A stretch of 64,000 bases of DNA from Roseovarius indicus (GCF_008728195.1 NZ_CP031599.1:248001-312000); one strand, 5' to 3'; counted from the first letter of the stretch, positions 52,209 through 61,543 are shown. The notes: generated from the letters alone by a model not told the origin. Made by a program: numbers and translations.

Positions 52209-52957
52209 ACGCGGCGACGAGCACGCCCGCGGGTGGCGACGTGATCCTGCGCGCAGAGCATCTGGAGCGACGCTTTGGCGGCCTGACAGCCGTCAGCGAC
52301 TTCACCTTCGAACTGCGCCAAGGCGAGATCCTCGGTCTTATCGGCCCGAACGGCGCCGGCAAGAGCACAACCTTCAACCTGATCAGCGGCTTTCTGCGAC
52401 CGAGCGGTGGCCGTCTCTTTTTGAAGGGGCGCGACGTGACCGGCGCGAGCACCAAGACGATAAGCCGTCTCGGCCTTGTGCGCACTTTTCAGCACCACAG
52501 CCTGCTCAGCGAAATGAGCGTTGTCGACAACATCCTCATCGGAACCTTTCACCAGCGGCTTGCGCATGAAAAGCGCATGGAAAAGGTGCGCGAAGTCGCA
52601 TCGATGACCGGTCTGGCCGACCATCTGCAAATAATTGCCGGCAACCTGCCGCATGGCCTGCAGCGAATGTTGAGCATTGCGATCGCCCTCGCCGCCGAGC
52701 CGCAAATCCTGTGCCTCGACGAGCCGCTAACCGGGTTGCAGGGCGCCGAAGTTGGTGCGGCGTTGGAACTCTTCGAGAAACTCCGCACGACGCATGGTCT
52801 GACCATCCTGCTTGTCGAGCACAACGTGCGGGCGGTCATGCGCGCCTGCGACCGGGTGATTGTGCTCAACTACGGTCGCCTCCTGGCCGAGGGTTCGCCG
52901 GAAGCGGTCAGTCGCGATGAGGCGGTGATTGAGGCTTATTTGGGGCGCGGACGATGA
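52205..52957 (+). CDS. livG: ABC importer ATPase, LivG type
   Basis: 250 residues from [15 protein letters not shown], preceded by AAGGAG. Walker [18 protein letters not shown], the LivG segment [20 protein letters not shown], and Walker [17 protein letters not shown] are clear. Between them [17 protein letters not shown] replaces the canonical LSGGQ, as usual for LivG. Overlaps livF by 4 bases. Confidence 0.92.
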   Translation: MNAATSTPAGGDVILRAEHLERRFGGLTAVSDFTFELRQGEILGLIGPNGAGKSTTFNLISGFLRPSGGRLFLKGRDVTGASTKTISRLGLVRTFQHHSLLSEMSVVDNILIGTFHQRLAHEKRMEKVREVASMTGLADHLQIIAGNLPHGLQRMLSIAIALAAEPQILCLDEPLTGLQGAEVGAALELFEKLRTTHGLTILLVEHNVRAVMRACDRVIVLNYGRLLAEGSPEAVSRDEAVIEAYLGRGR

Positions 52958-53676
52958 CTGCTGACACCGAAATTCTATCCGTCGACGGGCTGTGCGTCAG
53001 CTACCATGGCGTGCCGGCCTTGCTGGATGTTTCGCTCGAAATCGAGCGTGGAGCCATCACGACGATCGTCGGCTCCAACGGCGCAGGCAAGACGACGCTG
53101 ATGAAGGCAATCGCCGGATTGCTTGTTCCCGACCGCGGAAGCGTTCACCTCTTTGGCCAGGACGTCGGCGGGAGGACGCCGGCCGAGATGGTGCAGGCAG
53201 GCGTGACGCTGGTTCCCGAAGGGCGCCGTCTGTTCGGTCAGATGAGCGTGCGCGACAACCTGATGACAGGCGCCTATAGCCGCGACGACCGGTCGGCAAT
53301 CCCGGCGGATTTCGAAACCGTGCTCGGACACTTTCCCGCGCTGCGCGACCGGCTGAACGCGCCCGCAAGCGACCTCAGCGGGGGGCAGCAGCAGATGCTG
53401 GCCGTCGGGCGCGCATTGATGGCATCGCCTCGTCTCGTGCTGCTCGACGAGCCGACGATCGGTCTCGCTCCGGCTGTCGTTAACACCATCTGTGACATCA
53501 TCGAGACGATTTCTCGCAACGGTGTCGAGGTCCTGCTGGTAGAACAGAACGCGCATATTGCTCTGGAACTCGCCACTCGAGCCTACGTCATTGAGAACGG
53601 GCGCATCGTACTCAGCGGCAGCGGAAAAGAGCTAAAGCACAACGATCAGGTGCGCGAGGCCTATCTCGGCCTTTGA
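52954..53676 (+). CDS. livF: ABC importer ATPase, LivF type
   Basis: 240 residues with Walker A GSNGAGKTTLMKAIAG, signature LSGGQQQMLAVGRALM and Walker B VLLDEPTIGLAP. Last gene of the 46793-53676 operon. The following 186 bases up to the IS element hold no gene; a small CTGCT/AGCAG stem just after the stop could aid termination. Confidence 0.93.
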   Translation: MTADTEILSVDGLCVSYHGVPALLDVSLEIERGAITTIVGSNGAGKTTLMKAIAGLLVPDRGSVHLFGQDVGGRTPAEMVQAGVTLVPEGRRLFGQMSVRDNLMTGAYSRDDRSAIPADFETVLGHFPALRDRLNAPASDLSGGQQQMLAVGRALMASPRLVLLDEPTIGLAPAVVNTICDIIETISRNGVEVLLVEQNAHIALELATRAYVIENGRIVLSGSGKELKHNDQVREAYLGL

Positions 53677-53862
53677 GCGAGGCGCTGCTGGAAGCAGCGG
53701 CCCGTCGCGCTCGTCTTCGCTGGCGCTTTGGGTCGAAGATTACGCGCGCATAGGAGTGGGCAAAACCTGGTGGTCGACATGGTAGGTGTCTAACGTCAGC
53801 GCCAATGGGGCAGTTTAGGGCGATTTGATAAGAGAGGGTTTCTGGCACATCGTAACCTCTTA

Positions 53863-54793
53863 GAGTCCGATTCAAAATGGAGTGAGGCTTTTCAAGCCCT
53901 TGCGAGTAGCCTTGTCATGCGCCTGATATGCGCGATGATAATCCAGGCTTCGGCACTCTCGATGGTTTTCTCCCAATCCTTTGCCAGGCGGCGGCATTTG
54001 CCGAGCCAAGCGAAGGTGCGCTCGACCACCCATCTTCGGGGCAAGACCTCGAACCCAACGGTCGTGTCCGAGCGTTTCACGATCTGAATGACCCAGCGGC
54101 CGATGCCGGTCAGAGCGTCGCGCAGCTTTGGACCGGCATATCCACCGTCCGCAAACACATGACGCAGTTTCGGAGCCTCCCGGGCCAGTTGACGGAACAC
54201 TTCAGGCGCACCGTCACGATCCTGAATGCTGGCGGCATGAACGCGCAGCGCGATCAGGTGGCCACAGGTGTCGGTCATGATGTGGCGCTTGCGGCCCTTG
54301 ATCCGCTTACCGGCATCATAGCCGCTAACCCCGCCGTTTTCAGTGGTTTTCACGCTCTGGCTGTCGATCACACCGGCTGTAGGCGCGCTGGTCCGGCCTT
54401 CTGCCCGCCGCGCTGTCGCAACCAGCGTACGGTTGATTTCAGCAAGCAGACCGTTGTTACGCCAACCGTAGAAATAATAACGCACGGTCGAAACAGGCGG
54501 AAAATCCTTCGGTAAAAGCGACCATGCGCACCCCGATGCAGCAACATATTGGATTGCGTCCCAGACAAGGCGAAGTTCGACCTCCCGTGGCCTGCCAAGC
54601 GGGTTAGCGCCGGGCAGGAGTGGTGCAACAATCTCCCATTCCTCATCTGTTACATCACTTGCATATCGTGGTGCGGTGCGTTCATATCGGTTGCGGGTGA
54701 GTTCAGTCCAGGCCATTTCGAGCTCCGTTCAGTTGTGCAACCGAACAGAATCATAACCTGCTGAATTCACCCAACTCATTTCCGATCAGGCTC
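53863..54793 (-). mobile_element. Complete IS5-family (IS1031-like) insertion sequence
   Basis: A 931-bp element with one transposase gene. Outer ends read GAGTCCGATTCAAAATG on the left and, reversed, GAGCCTGATCGGAAATG on the right (12 of 17 identical). Each is flanked by TTA (53860-53862 and 54794-54796), the 3-bp target duplication expected for this group. It sits between the importer operon and the Baeyer-Villiger monooxygenase gene. Confidence 0.83.
53892..54716 (-). CDS. IS5-family DDE transposase
   Basis: 274 residues, intact. The N-terminal domain has SDVTDEEWEIVAPLLP and RLVWDAIQYVAASGCAW; the catalytic triad is Asp118 (GVIDSQSVKTT), Asp190 (HVFADGGYAG) and Glu232 (RWVVERTFAWLGKCRR). 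It cuts and pastes the surrounding element. A single uninterrupted frame and preserved ends suggest a recent and possibly still mobile insertion. Confidence 0.92.
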   Translation of the reverse strand: MAWTELTRNRYERTAPRYASDVTDEEWEIVAPLLPGANPLGRPREVELRLVWDAIQYVAASGCAWSLLPKDFPPVSTVRYYFYGWRNNGLLAEINRTLVATARRAEGRTSAPTAGVIDSQSVKTTENGGVSGYDAGKRIKGRKRHIMTDTCGHLIALRVHAASIQDRDGAPEVFRQLAREAPKLRHVFADGGYAGPKLRDALTGIGRWVIQIVKRSDTTVGFEVLPRRWVVERTFAWLGKCRRLAKDWEKTIESAEAWIIIAHIRRMTRLLARA

Positions 54794-54829
54794 TTAGCTG
54801 ACTGTCCCGTTTTCCGGGACCACTTCAGC

Positions 54830-56500
54830 CTATTTCAAATCGAAACCTGCGTAACCCGCGTTGGCAACTTCCTCCAAGCGACGGCGATACCGGGGCGAAC
54901 CGCCATTATAGATAAGGTAACGGATACCATCGCGTCCTTCGATGTTCGAGTTGTATCCGGTGAACCAGGACTTTGCGGTGTGAAACAGCGTCATCTGATA
55001 CAGATCACGCACTTCTTTCTGCCAGTCTTCGACCGCTTCCTGCTGCGGTTCGACACGCTGAACTCCCTTGTCGCGCAGCATCACCAAAAACTCTGAAACC
55101 CAGTCGACGATATCTTCGATCCCGCGCGGAAAATTGGTGGCCACTGAGCCGCCTTGGGGACCTGCCAGCGTAAAAAGATTGGGAAACCCGTGCGATTGAA
55201 TGCCAAGATATGTAAGCGGTCCGTCGCTCCACTGATCACGCAGGCTTTCACCGTTCCGACCAACGATGTTTATCCGGTCAAACGCCCCCGTAATTGCATC
55301 AAAGCCGGTCGCATAGATCAAGCTGTCGAGCTTGTATTCCTGCGCTGTAGTACGGACCCCAATTGGGGTAATCCGTTCTATCGGCGATTCCTTTACATCC
55401 ACCAGATGGACATTGTCCCGGTTAAAGGCCTCGAAATAGCCAGTTTCAAGCGGCACACGTCTGGTTCCAAATCCGTGATCCGTCGGTATCAGCTTTTCGG
55501 CGACCTTTGGGTCTTTCACAGTCTGGCGGATTTTATTGGCGATAAAGGCGGTGTATTCGGCGTTAACCTCATGGTCCATCAGGACCTCTGCAAAGTTCCC
55601 CACCCAGACCCCGAATCCGGGTGAGGCGTAAAGTTGTTCCCAGAAGGCAAGACGTTCCACTTCTGGGACTTCATTGAACTTCCGGCGGTCGGGACCATGC
55701 AGAAACCCACCGGGAGTCTTGCGGCATTTGTCGAAAATCTCGTCATAGCGCGTCTTGATGTCGGCCATCTCTTCGGGAGTAATCGGCGAGTTGTGCAGCG
55801 GAGCGCACCAGTTCGGACGCCGCTGGAACACATAAAGCTCCTTGGCCTGCTCGGCGATTACGGGAACGATCTGTACACCCGTTGCGCCCGTCCCGATTAC
55901 ACCGACGCGCTCGCCACTGAAATCAGTCTTCTCCTGCGGCCAATCATAGGTATGAAACGCCTCTCCGCCAAAGGTTTCCCGTCCCTCGATGCGGGGCAAG
56001 GTAGGCGCAGAGAGCATCCCGACAGCGGTCAGAAGATAGGTACTGCGGTAGACTTGACCGTTCTCGGTATGCACCACCCACTCGTCCTCGGCCTCATCAA
56101 AGATCGCATCAGAAACCCGGCAGCCAAACACCATGTGGCGCAGCAGATCGAATTTTTCGATGACGTAATTGAGGTAAGAGAGCGTTTCCGGCTGCGGCGC
56201 AAAATGTTCTTTCCAGTCCCATTCCTGAAGGAGTTCAGGTGAGAATGAATAACCGTAGCTATAGCTTTCTGAATCGAAGCGGCAACCAGGGTAGCGGTTC
56301 CAGAACCAGGTGCCGCCGGGGGCGTCGCCAGCTTCCAGAACGACAGTTTCAAAGCCCAGTTTGCGCATACGGTAAAGCGTGTATATCCCGCAAACACCCG
56401 CACCAATAACCAGAACATCGGCCCGTTTGGGGGGCGCGCTGTTGTTCTGCGGCGACTGCCCGGCCTGGCTTGCTGGGGGTCGCGGCTGATCTTTTGGCAT
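54830..56500 (-). CDS. Flavin-dependent Baeyer-Villiger monooxygenase (type I)
   Basis: 556 residues from the second ATG (MPKDQPRPPAS); the first ATG lies inside the GGAG ribosome site. FAD motif GAGVCG (33-38), GGTWFWNRYPG, NADPH motif GTGATG (203-208) and the type I fingerprint FGGEAFHTYDWP (177-188, FxGxxxHTxxWP) are intact. The enzyme inserts oxygen next to a ketone, giving an ester or lactone; relatives act on cyclohexanone, acetophenones and steroid ketones. The operator-2 promoter in front ties it to the ligase/hydratase genes at 56845-64000. An unusual Gln/Pro/Ala-rich start precedes the fold. Confidence 0.9.
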   Translation of the reverse strand: MPKDQPRPPASQAGQSPQNNSAPPKRADVLVIGAGVCGIYTLYRMRKLGFETVVLEAGDAPGGTWFWNRYPGCRFDSESYSYGYSFSPELLQEWDWKEHFAPQPETLSYLNYVIEKFDLLRHMVFGCRVSDAIFDEAEDEWVVHTENGQVYRSTYLLTAVGMLSAPTLPRIEGRETFGGEAFHTYDWPQEKTDFSGERVGVIGTGATGVQIVPVIAEQAKELYVFQRRPNWCAPLHNSPITPEEMADIKTRYDEIFDKCRKTPGGFLHGPDRRKFNEVPEVERLAFWEQLYASPGFGVWVGNFAEVLMDHEVNAEYTAFIANKIRQTVKDPKVAEKLIPTDHGFGTRRVPLETGYFEAFNRDNVHLVDVKESPIERITPIGVRTTAQEYKLDSLIYATGFDAITGAFDRINIVGRNGESLRDQWSDGPLTYLGIQSHGFPNLFTLAGPQGGSVATNFPRGIEDIVDWVSEFLVMLRDKGVQRVEPQQEAVEDWQKEVRDLYQMTLFHTAKSWFTGYNSNIEGRDGIRYLIYNGGSPRYRRRLEEVANAGYAGFDLK

Positions 56501-56572
56501 CAAAATCTCCATTCAGTCGGCTCTGGGATCCAGCTGTGTCGCAAACGCGGCTATTTACGCAGGATTTTTTTC

Positions 56573-56611
56573 ATACCATGAGGTACTAATTCTGATCGCC
56601 GATACTGTCAA
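56573..56611 (-). promoter_or_regulatory. Promoter with operator 2 before the monooxygenase
   Basis: Minus strand: TTGACA (56611-56606), a 17-bp spacer, TAGTAC (56588-56583). The inverted repeat ATACC-ATGA-GGTAC (56573-56586) overlaps the -10. The 344-bp region between the monooxygenase and dctP is AT-richer than its surroundings and holds these two promoters but no gene. Confidence 0.75.
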
Positions 56612-56720
56612 GGCATGCTCTACTCGTAATATATGGCACCATTATAGCTCATTATCCACAGTTTCCGGGATCAAACTGGCCTTTTCGAGCCTTGCTGGAC
56701 CACTGGGCATCCTAATCCCA

Positions 56721-56752
56721 TTGACTTGGAATTTAATTATACCGTATGGTCT
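56721..56752 (+). promoter_or_regulatory. Promoter with operator 2 before the TRAP binding-protein operon
   Basis: TTGACT (56721-56726), an 18-bp spacer and TATGGT (56745-56750) lie about 95 bases before the dctP start. ATACC-GTAT-GGTCT (56739-56752) covers the -10. The -10 is weak, so activation or another start is possible. Confidence 0.62.
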
Positions 56753-56844
56753 GGTTGTGACTTTCGGGAAGGAAATCGAAGGAGATCACAGCTGGCTAAC
56801 AGTGCCTGAGCTGAACTCATCTCAGGCCTAAAGGAGGAGCGAAA

Positions 56845-57990
56845 TTGTTTATCAAGACCTTAAAGGCCTCAGCCTTGACCACCTCTGCGCTGCTTGTTGC
56901 AGGCGCGATGACTGCTGGTGTCGCGACGGCCGAAACGCTGACATTGAACCAATACGTGCTTCCCAAGCACGTGGTTGTCAAGGATGGCACTTTGCCGTTT
57001 ATCGAGGAAGTCAAGCAGGCCACCGACGGCGAGCTTGATTTCAAGCTGTTTACTGGCGGCACGCCACTCAGCGCTCAGGCAACACTTGGCGGCCTGCAGG
57101 CGGGTGCAGTCGATGCCGGGATGGTGATCTTGACGTATCATCCCGCTGAGTTTCCTGTGGTGCAATATCTCAACGACCTCGCGGCCCCTACCGGTGACAC
57201 TCTTGTCGTAGCCGGAGCATTTAACGAATACGTTATGACCAAATGCCAGCGCTGCCAGGAGGAATTCAAGGCAGCTGGCATCACCTTTACCGGTTCCTAT
57301 ACCGCCGCACCGCTCAATCTCGTCAACCGCGAGGTCTATCGCACCTCAGAGGATCTGGCGGGCAAGCGGGTACGTATCCCCGGCGGTGACTTCAACTCGC
57401 GTTGGGCCAACCATTTCAAGTTGTCGCCGATTAACGTGGGCGGCTCGGAAGTCTATGAGATGATGAACCGCGGCGCGGTTGACATCACGCTCAATCCTGC
57501 AGCGATTCTTCAGACACATTCGCTTGGCGATGTCGCCAAAAGCGTGATCACCCTTCCCGTAGCGATGCATCGCGTCTCGTCACCCTACGTATTTTCAGCT
57601 GAAAGTTGGGCCAATCTGACAGAGCAGCAGCGTCGTGCGGTTCTCGGTTCGGCGGCAGTCGCGATGATGCGCATCACCGGAGCCTACCTCAAGGAGTCCG
57701 AAGCTGCATTGGAAGAGGCGGTGGCGAACGGCATCGAAGTGATCGAGCCGGGCGAAGAGCTTGTGGCCTCGATGTCAGAGTTCCTGGAGGGGGATTTGGA
57801 GACGATCTATCGGAGCGCCCGTGAGCAATACCAGATCGAAGACCCCGAAAAGATCCGCGATGAATTCCTTGCCCTAATCGAGAAATGGAAAGGCATCGCC
57901 GAGGAAACCGGGCGCGACCCCGAGAAAATGGGCGAGCGCCTGCGTGAAGACGCCTATTCTGATCTTGATGTGTCAAGCTACGGCCTCTGA
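56845..57990 (+). CDS. dctP: TRAP substrate-binding protein (DctP family), orphan
   Basis: 381 residues, TTG start with AGGAGGAGC seven bases upstream, and a signal peptide (MFIKTLKASALTTSALLVAG, cleavage near ATAE). KVRIP-type segment GKRVRIPGGDFNSRW carries the Arg that binds the ligand carboxylate in DctP proteins. A CxxC pair (TKCQRCQEEF) is shared with the interrupted protein at 3893-5026, and the C-termini also match (DLDVSSYGL). No permease genes are adjacent; it must borrow a DctQM pair from elsewhere. Next gene begins 66 bases downstream. Confidence 0.9.
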   Translation: MFIKTLKASALTTSALLVAGAMTAGVATAETLTLNQYVLPKHVVVKDGTLPFIEEVKQATDGELDFKLFTGGTPLSAQATLGGLQAGAVDAGMVILTYHPAEFPVVQYLNDLAAPTGDTLVVAGAFNEYVMTKCQRCQEEFKAAGITFTGSYTAAPLNLVNREVYRTSEDLAGKRVRIPGGDFNSRWANHFKLSPINVGGSEVYEMMNRGAVDITLNPAAILQTHSLGDVAKSVITLPVAMHRVSSPYVFSAESWANLTEQQRRAVLGSAAVAMMRITGAYLKESEAALEEAVANGIEVIEPGEELVASMSEFLEGDLETIYRSAREQYQIEDPEKIRDEFLALIEKWKGIAEETGRDPEKMGERLREDAYSDLDVSSYGL

Positions 57991-58056
57991 GACAACCGCG
58001 ACAAGGAGGCGTCGCCATACCGGCGGCGCCCAGCCAACACCAGATCCCGGAAACCC

Positions 58057-59556
58057 ATGGCATACAGGCATATCCAAACCGAAGAGGCCGACGGCATTCT
58101 GCTGATTGCGCTGAACGCGCCTGCACAGCGCAATGCCCTCAGCCTCGGGATGCGCGCGGAACTCGCCGAAGCGATCGCGCAAGGCCGGGACGATCCGAAG
58201 GTCCGCGCACTGGTGCTCACCGGACGAGGCAGTGCGTTTTGCGCCGGGGGCGATTTGAAAAGCCTTCAAGAGGGCACGGACCGGGCAATTGCCACACGGC
58301 GCCGCATTCAGGGCCTGCACTCTTGGTTTGCTGACTTTGTAGATTTCCCGAAACCCGTAGTTGTTGCCGCGGATGGTCCCTGTGCGGGTGCGGGGTTCAG
58401 CCTGGCGATGGCGGGTGATGCAATCATCTGCACGCCGCGTGCCTGGTTCTGTCAGGTCTTCGGGCGGATTGGCGTTATTCCGGACATGGCCTCGCTTTAC
58501 CTTCTGCCGCGCCGTATCGGGCTGGCTGCTGCGCGAAATCTTATCCTCACCGCGCGCCGCATGAAACCAGACGAAGCCCTTTCGCTCGGTCTCGTGAACC
58601 AGATTGTCTCAACCGATAAGCTCGAATCTGCAGCTCGGGACGTTGCCATCCGTCTCGCAGACGCTGCAGGCGACGGTTTCGCCGTTGGAAAGCTGGCACT
58701 GAACCACGCTTTCGAGCGCGCCCCTTTCCATGATTCTGCTCTGCCGCGACCGACAGGGCAATCCCTGTTTACCCCTGAAGGAAGCAAAATGTCCGATCTC
58801 AAAATCCGGAACGACGGCAACGTAACGCGCATCACGATCGACCGCCTGGATAAGTCGAATGCCCTGTCTGCCGACATGATGGAGCAGATCACGGACATCG
58901 TGCGCGACATCGGCGGTGCCCCCGGCGAGAACGCCCTGATCATCGATGCTGTCGGTGATCGTGGTTTTTCGGCAGGGGCTGACATCTCCGAACTGCGGGG
59001 TGGGCGCGAGGGCCTTGAGCGCCAGGAGGAGGTGATCCTCGCCCTCTCGGAGGCGATGGAAACTTGTCCGGCACTGATCATCACCGTGCTTCATGGCTAC
59101 GCCAAGGGCGGGGGCACCATTTTCCCTTGCCTCAGCGATGTTGTCATCGCACGGGAGGACCTGTCCGTCAGCTATCCCGAGATTCAATTCCGGATGTATC
59201 CCTTCCTGCTGCACGCCGCGCTAACGCGACGGATATCAAGCGCTCTGGCATGGCAGCTTTGCGCCACCGGACGCGCATTGGGAGCCGAGGAAGCGTTCAG
59301 GCTGGGACTGGTTACGGAAGTGCTGCCAAAGGATGGATTCCGGGAAATGGCCGAGGAAAGGCTGGGCGAGTACATTGACATTCGCGCCTCACTCGCGCTG
59401 GGACGCGAATTCACAGAAAAGGCCGGTGCCCTTCCATTCGGGGAACAGATGAAACTCGCCGGCAGCATGATGCACCACAACTTTGCTGCCCCCGGTGTGG
59501 ACGAGGCGATCGAGCACCATAGGGCGCGCCTCTCATCCAAAGCCAAACAGAATTGA
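58057..59556 (+). CDS. Tandem double enoyl-CoA hydratase (fusion of two crotonase domains)
   Basis: 499 codons hold two crotonase domains. The first (1-about 230) has FCAGGDLKSLQE, ADGPCAGAGFSLAMAGDA and FCQVFGRIGVIPDMASLYLL but stops short of the usual C-terminal helices. The second starts at Met245 (58789), has its own ribosome site (GAAGGAAG), and contains RLDKSNALSADMM, FSAGADISELRGG and HGYAKGGGTIFPCLSDVV. A past deletion probably fused two adjacent genes in frame; the second protein may also be made separately. The first domain resembles the hydratase at 63469. Confidence 0.82.
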   Translation: MAYRHIQTEEADGILLIALNAPAQRNALSLGMRAELAEAIAQGRDDPKVRALVLTGRGSAFCAGGDLKSLQEGTDRAIATRRRIQGLHSWFADFVDFPKPVVVAADGPCAGAGFSLAMAGDAIICTPRAWFCQVFGRIGVIPDMASLYLLPRRIGLAAARNLILTARRMKPDEALSLGLVNQIVSTDKLESAARDVAIRLADAAGDGFAVGKLALNHAFERAPFHDSALPRPTGQSLFTPEGSKMSDLKIRNDGNVTRITIDRLDKSNALSADMMEQITDIVRDIGGAPGENALIIDAVGDRGFSAGADISELRGGREGLERQEEVILALSEAMETCPALIITVLHGYAKGGGTIFPCLSDVVIAREDLSVSYPEIQFRMYPFLLHAALTRRISSALAWQLCATGRALGAEEAFRLGLVTEVLPKDGFREMAEERLGEYIDIRASLALGREFTEKAGALPFGEQMKLAGSMMHHNFAAPGVDEAIEHHRARLSSKAKQN

Positions 59557-59575
59557 GTAGAACGAGGAAGAGCAG

Positions 59576-60730
59576 ATGACAGAAAAGCGCCGCCGCCCTG
59601 CCGAAACAGTGGACCGCGTGATGTTCCGCGACACATGCCGACGTTTCGCCGAAAGGGAGATTGCGCCTATCTGGGAGGAGGCAGACCGTGAAAGCCAGTT
59701 TTCCCGCGCATTCTTCACCGCTGCCGCAAACGCCGGTCTCATCGGAATCGCTGCGCCGGCGGAAGTGGGCGGCGCGGGCCTTGGGGTGCACGAGGAGGCG
59801 ATTTGCATCGAGGAATGTGCGCGCATTAATCCGGGCCTTCCGAATGCTTTGATCATTCAGGGAGTTGCTGGCGGAATCCTGCATGACTTTGGCACAGCCG
59901 AACAGAAGGAACTGGCACGCGCCTCGATTGAGGGCGACAAGATTTTGGCCATTGCAGTGACCGAACCGGATGCTGGCAACGATGTCCAGAATGTAAAGAC
60001 CGCAGCGCGACGGGACGGAGATGATTGGAAGCTGGACGGAATCAAGTCGTTCATCACATTGGCCGGCGAATCCGACGTTCTGGTGTTGCTGGCGCAGACC
60101 GATCCGGCGCGCGGTCGCGACGGCATGAGTTTCTTTGCGGTGGACCGTCGGAGCCCCGGCGTGGAAGTGTCGCGCATCCCCACTTATGCCAACCGCCCCG
60201 CCCCCACCTACCGGGTGCACCTCGACCACGTTCGCGTGCCAGAGGCCCGGCGGGTTCCGGCCGGATTCCGCCAGATCATGATGGGATTCAATCGCGAGCG
60301 CATCCTTGTCTCCGCGCGTTGGTCGGGACACATGCAGCACGCGCAAGATTGGGCGCTGGATTATGCCAAGACGCGCCACCAGTTCGGACGCCCGATTGGT
60401 GCCAACCAGTCCATCGCCTTCAAGCTGGCGCAGAACCAGACCGATATCGAAGCGGCACGGCTCCTTACCTACCAGGCTGCCGACAGGTGGGACAGCGGTT
60501 GTCCCATCGCGGATTTGATCCAGCAGGTGTCCTGCGCAAAGCTGTTTGTGACCCAAGCTGTTGTTCGTGTCACCCAGTCGGCATTGCACATCGGCGGGGG
60601 ATGGGGACTTACCGAGGAATTGCCCGTCATGCGCATGGCGCTCGATGCGCTCGTGGCGCCAGTGACGGTCGGAAGTTTCGAAATCCAGCTGCGTGCGATC
60701 GCCAAGCAACTCGGTCTCCCCTGCGACTGA
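59576..60730 (+). CDS. Acyl-CoA dehydrogenase (IVD-type base)
   Basis: 384 residues: IAAPAEVGGAGLGVHEEAIC, AVTEPDAGNDVQNVKTA, FITLAGESDVLVLLAQT and a Glu in MGFNRERILVSARW that fits the IVD-type base. The C-terminus GGGWGLTEELPVMRMALDAL departs from the classical YGG-NEI motif, ending VGSFEIQLRAIAKQLG. It follows the double hydratase after 19 bases and belongs to the operator-2 operon. Confidence 0.88.
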   Translation: MTEKRRRPAETVDRVMFRDTCRRFAEREIAPIWEEADRESQFSRAFFTAAANAGLIGIAAPAEVGGAGLGVHEEAICIEECARINPGLPNALIIQGVAGGILHDFGTAEQKELARASIEGDKILAIAVTEPDAGNDVQNVKTAARRDGDDWKLDGIKSFITLAGESDVLVLLAQTDPARGRDGMSFFAVDRRSPGVEVSRIPTYANRPAPTYRVHLDHVRVPEARRVPAGFRQIMMGFNRERILVSARWSGHMQHAQDWALDYAKTRHQFGRPIGANQSIAFKLAQNQTDIEAARLLTYQAADRWDSGCPIADLIQQVSCAKLFVTQAVVRVTQSALHIGGGWGLTEELPVMRMALDALVAPVTVGSFEIQLRAIAKQLGLPCD

Positions 60731-60820
60731 AGCGCAAACCAGAATTTTCGGGTTACCTTTCGAGATGTAGAGATGTAGAGGATATTGACGACAGGTCGAC
60801 ACAACGGAGGCAATGCAGGG

Positions 60821-61543
60821 GTGCAAAAGCCGAGACGAAACATTCCTTCGATTATGAAGCTTAAGGTAGCGGACCTTGACGAACGCACTAAGCTTCCATC
60901 TGGACCTGATGCAAAGGGCAATAGCAGCAGAGGTTCGGTCCGCGAGGAACTGCATCTCTATCGCCGTGAACGCATACTGGGCGTCGCGGCCGAACTTTTT
61001 AGCCAGAAGGGGTATAGCGGAGCTTCCGTCAGCGAATTGGCCAAGATGATTGGCGTGACAAAGCCTTTCATATACTATTACATGAAGAACAAGCAGGATA
61101 TCCTGGAACAGATCTGCATTGCTACGATCGACCTGCCGCACGTCGTCATGGACGAGGTTTTTTCAGAAGATCTTTCTCCTGCAGACACACTTTACAAGTT
61201 TGTCCGGCGCTTCGTATGGGTTCAAAGCACCAATCAGAACTACGTTTCCGTGTTCTTTCGGGAGGAACTGAACCTTTCGCCAGATGTGCGCGATTATGTC
61301 ACCGAACGACGCAAGGAGTTTGACGAACGTCTTGGCGCGCTTTTGCGCAAAGGTGTGGAAACCGGAGATTTCCGCATAGCCGACGTGCCGGTAACAGTTC
61401 TTGCGATTAGCGGAATGGTTTGTTGGATATTCAACTGGTATCGGCCAGAGGGGCGGCTCACCCTTGAGGAGATATCCCTGCTCTTCGCTGATCTTACGCT
61501 GAATATGGTCGATGCCCGGCGTCGGTCCGACCAGGCTGTTTAA
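60821..61543 (+). CDS. TetR-family regulator, candidate controller of operator 2
   Basis: 240 residues if started at GTG 60821, which has GGAGG ten bases upstream; a TTG 12 codons earlier and an ATG 11 codons later are alternatives. The DNA-binding domain (about residues 50-95) is RILGVAAELFSQKGYSGASV followed by SELAKMIGVTKPFIYYYMKN. A basic, disordered leader of about 40 residues precedes it. The ligand domain (FFREELNLSPDVRDYVTERR) is of the type that often senses acyl-CoA in catabolic operons. Its location between the two operator-2 regions makes it the obvious candidate; no operator-2 copy was found before tetR itself. Confidence 0.88.
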   Translation: MQKPRRNIPSIMKLKVADLDERTKLPSGPDAKGNSSRGSVREELHLYRRERILGVAAELFSQKGYSGASVSELAKMIGVTKPFIYYYMKNKQDILEQICIATIDLPHVVMDEVFSEDLSPADTLYKFVRRFVWVQSTNQNYVSVFFREELNLSPDVRDYVTERRKEFDERLGALLRKGVETGDFRIADVPVTVLAISGMVCWIFNWYRPEGRLTLEEISLLFADLTLNMVDARRRSDQAV

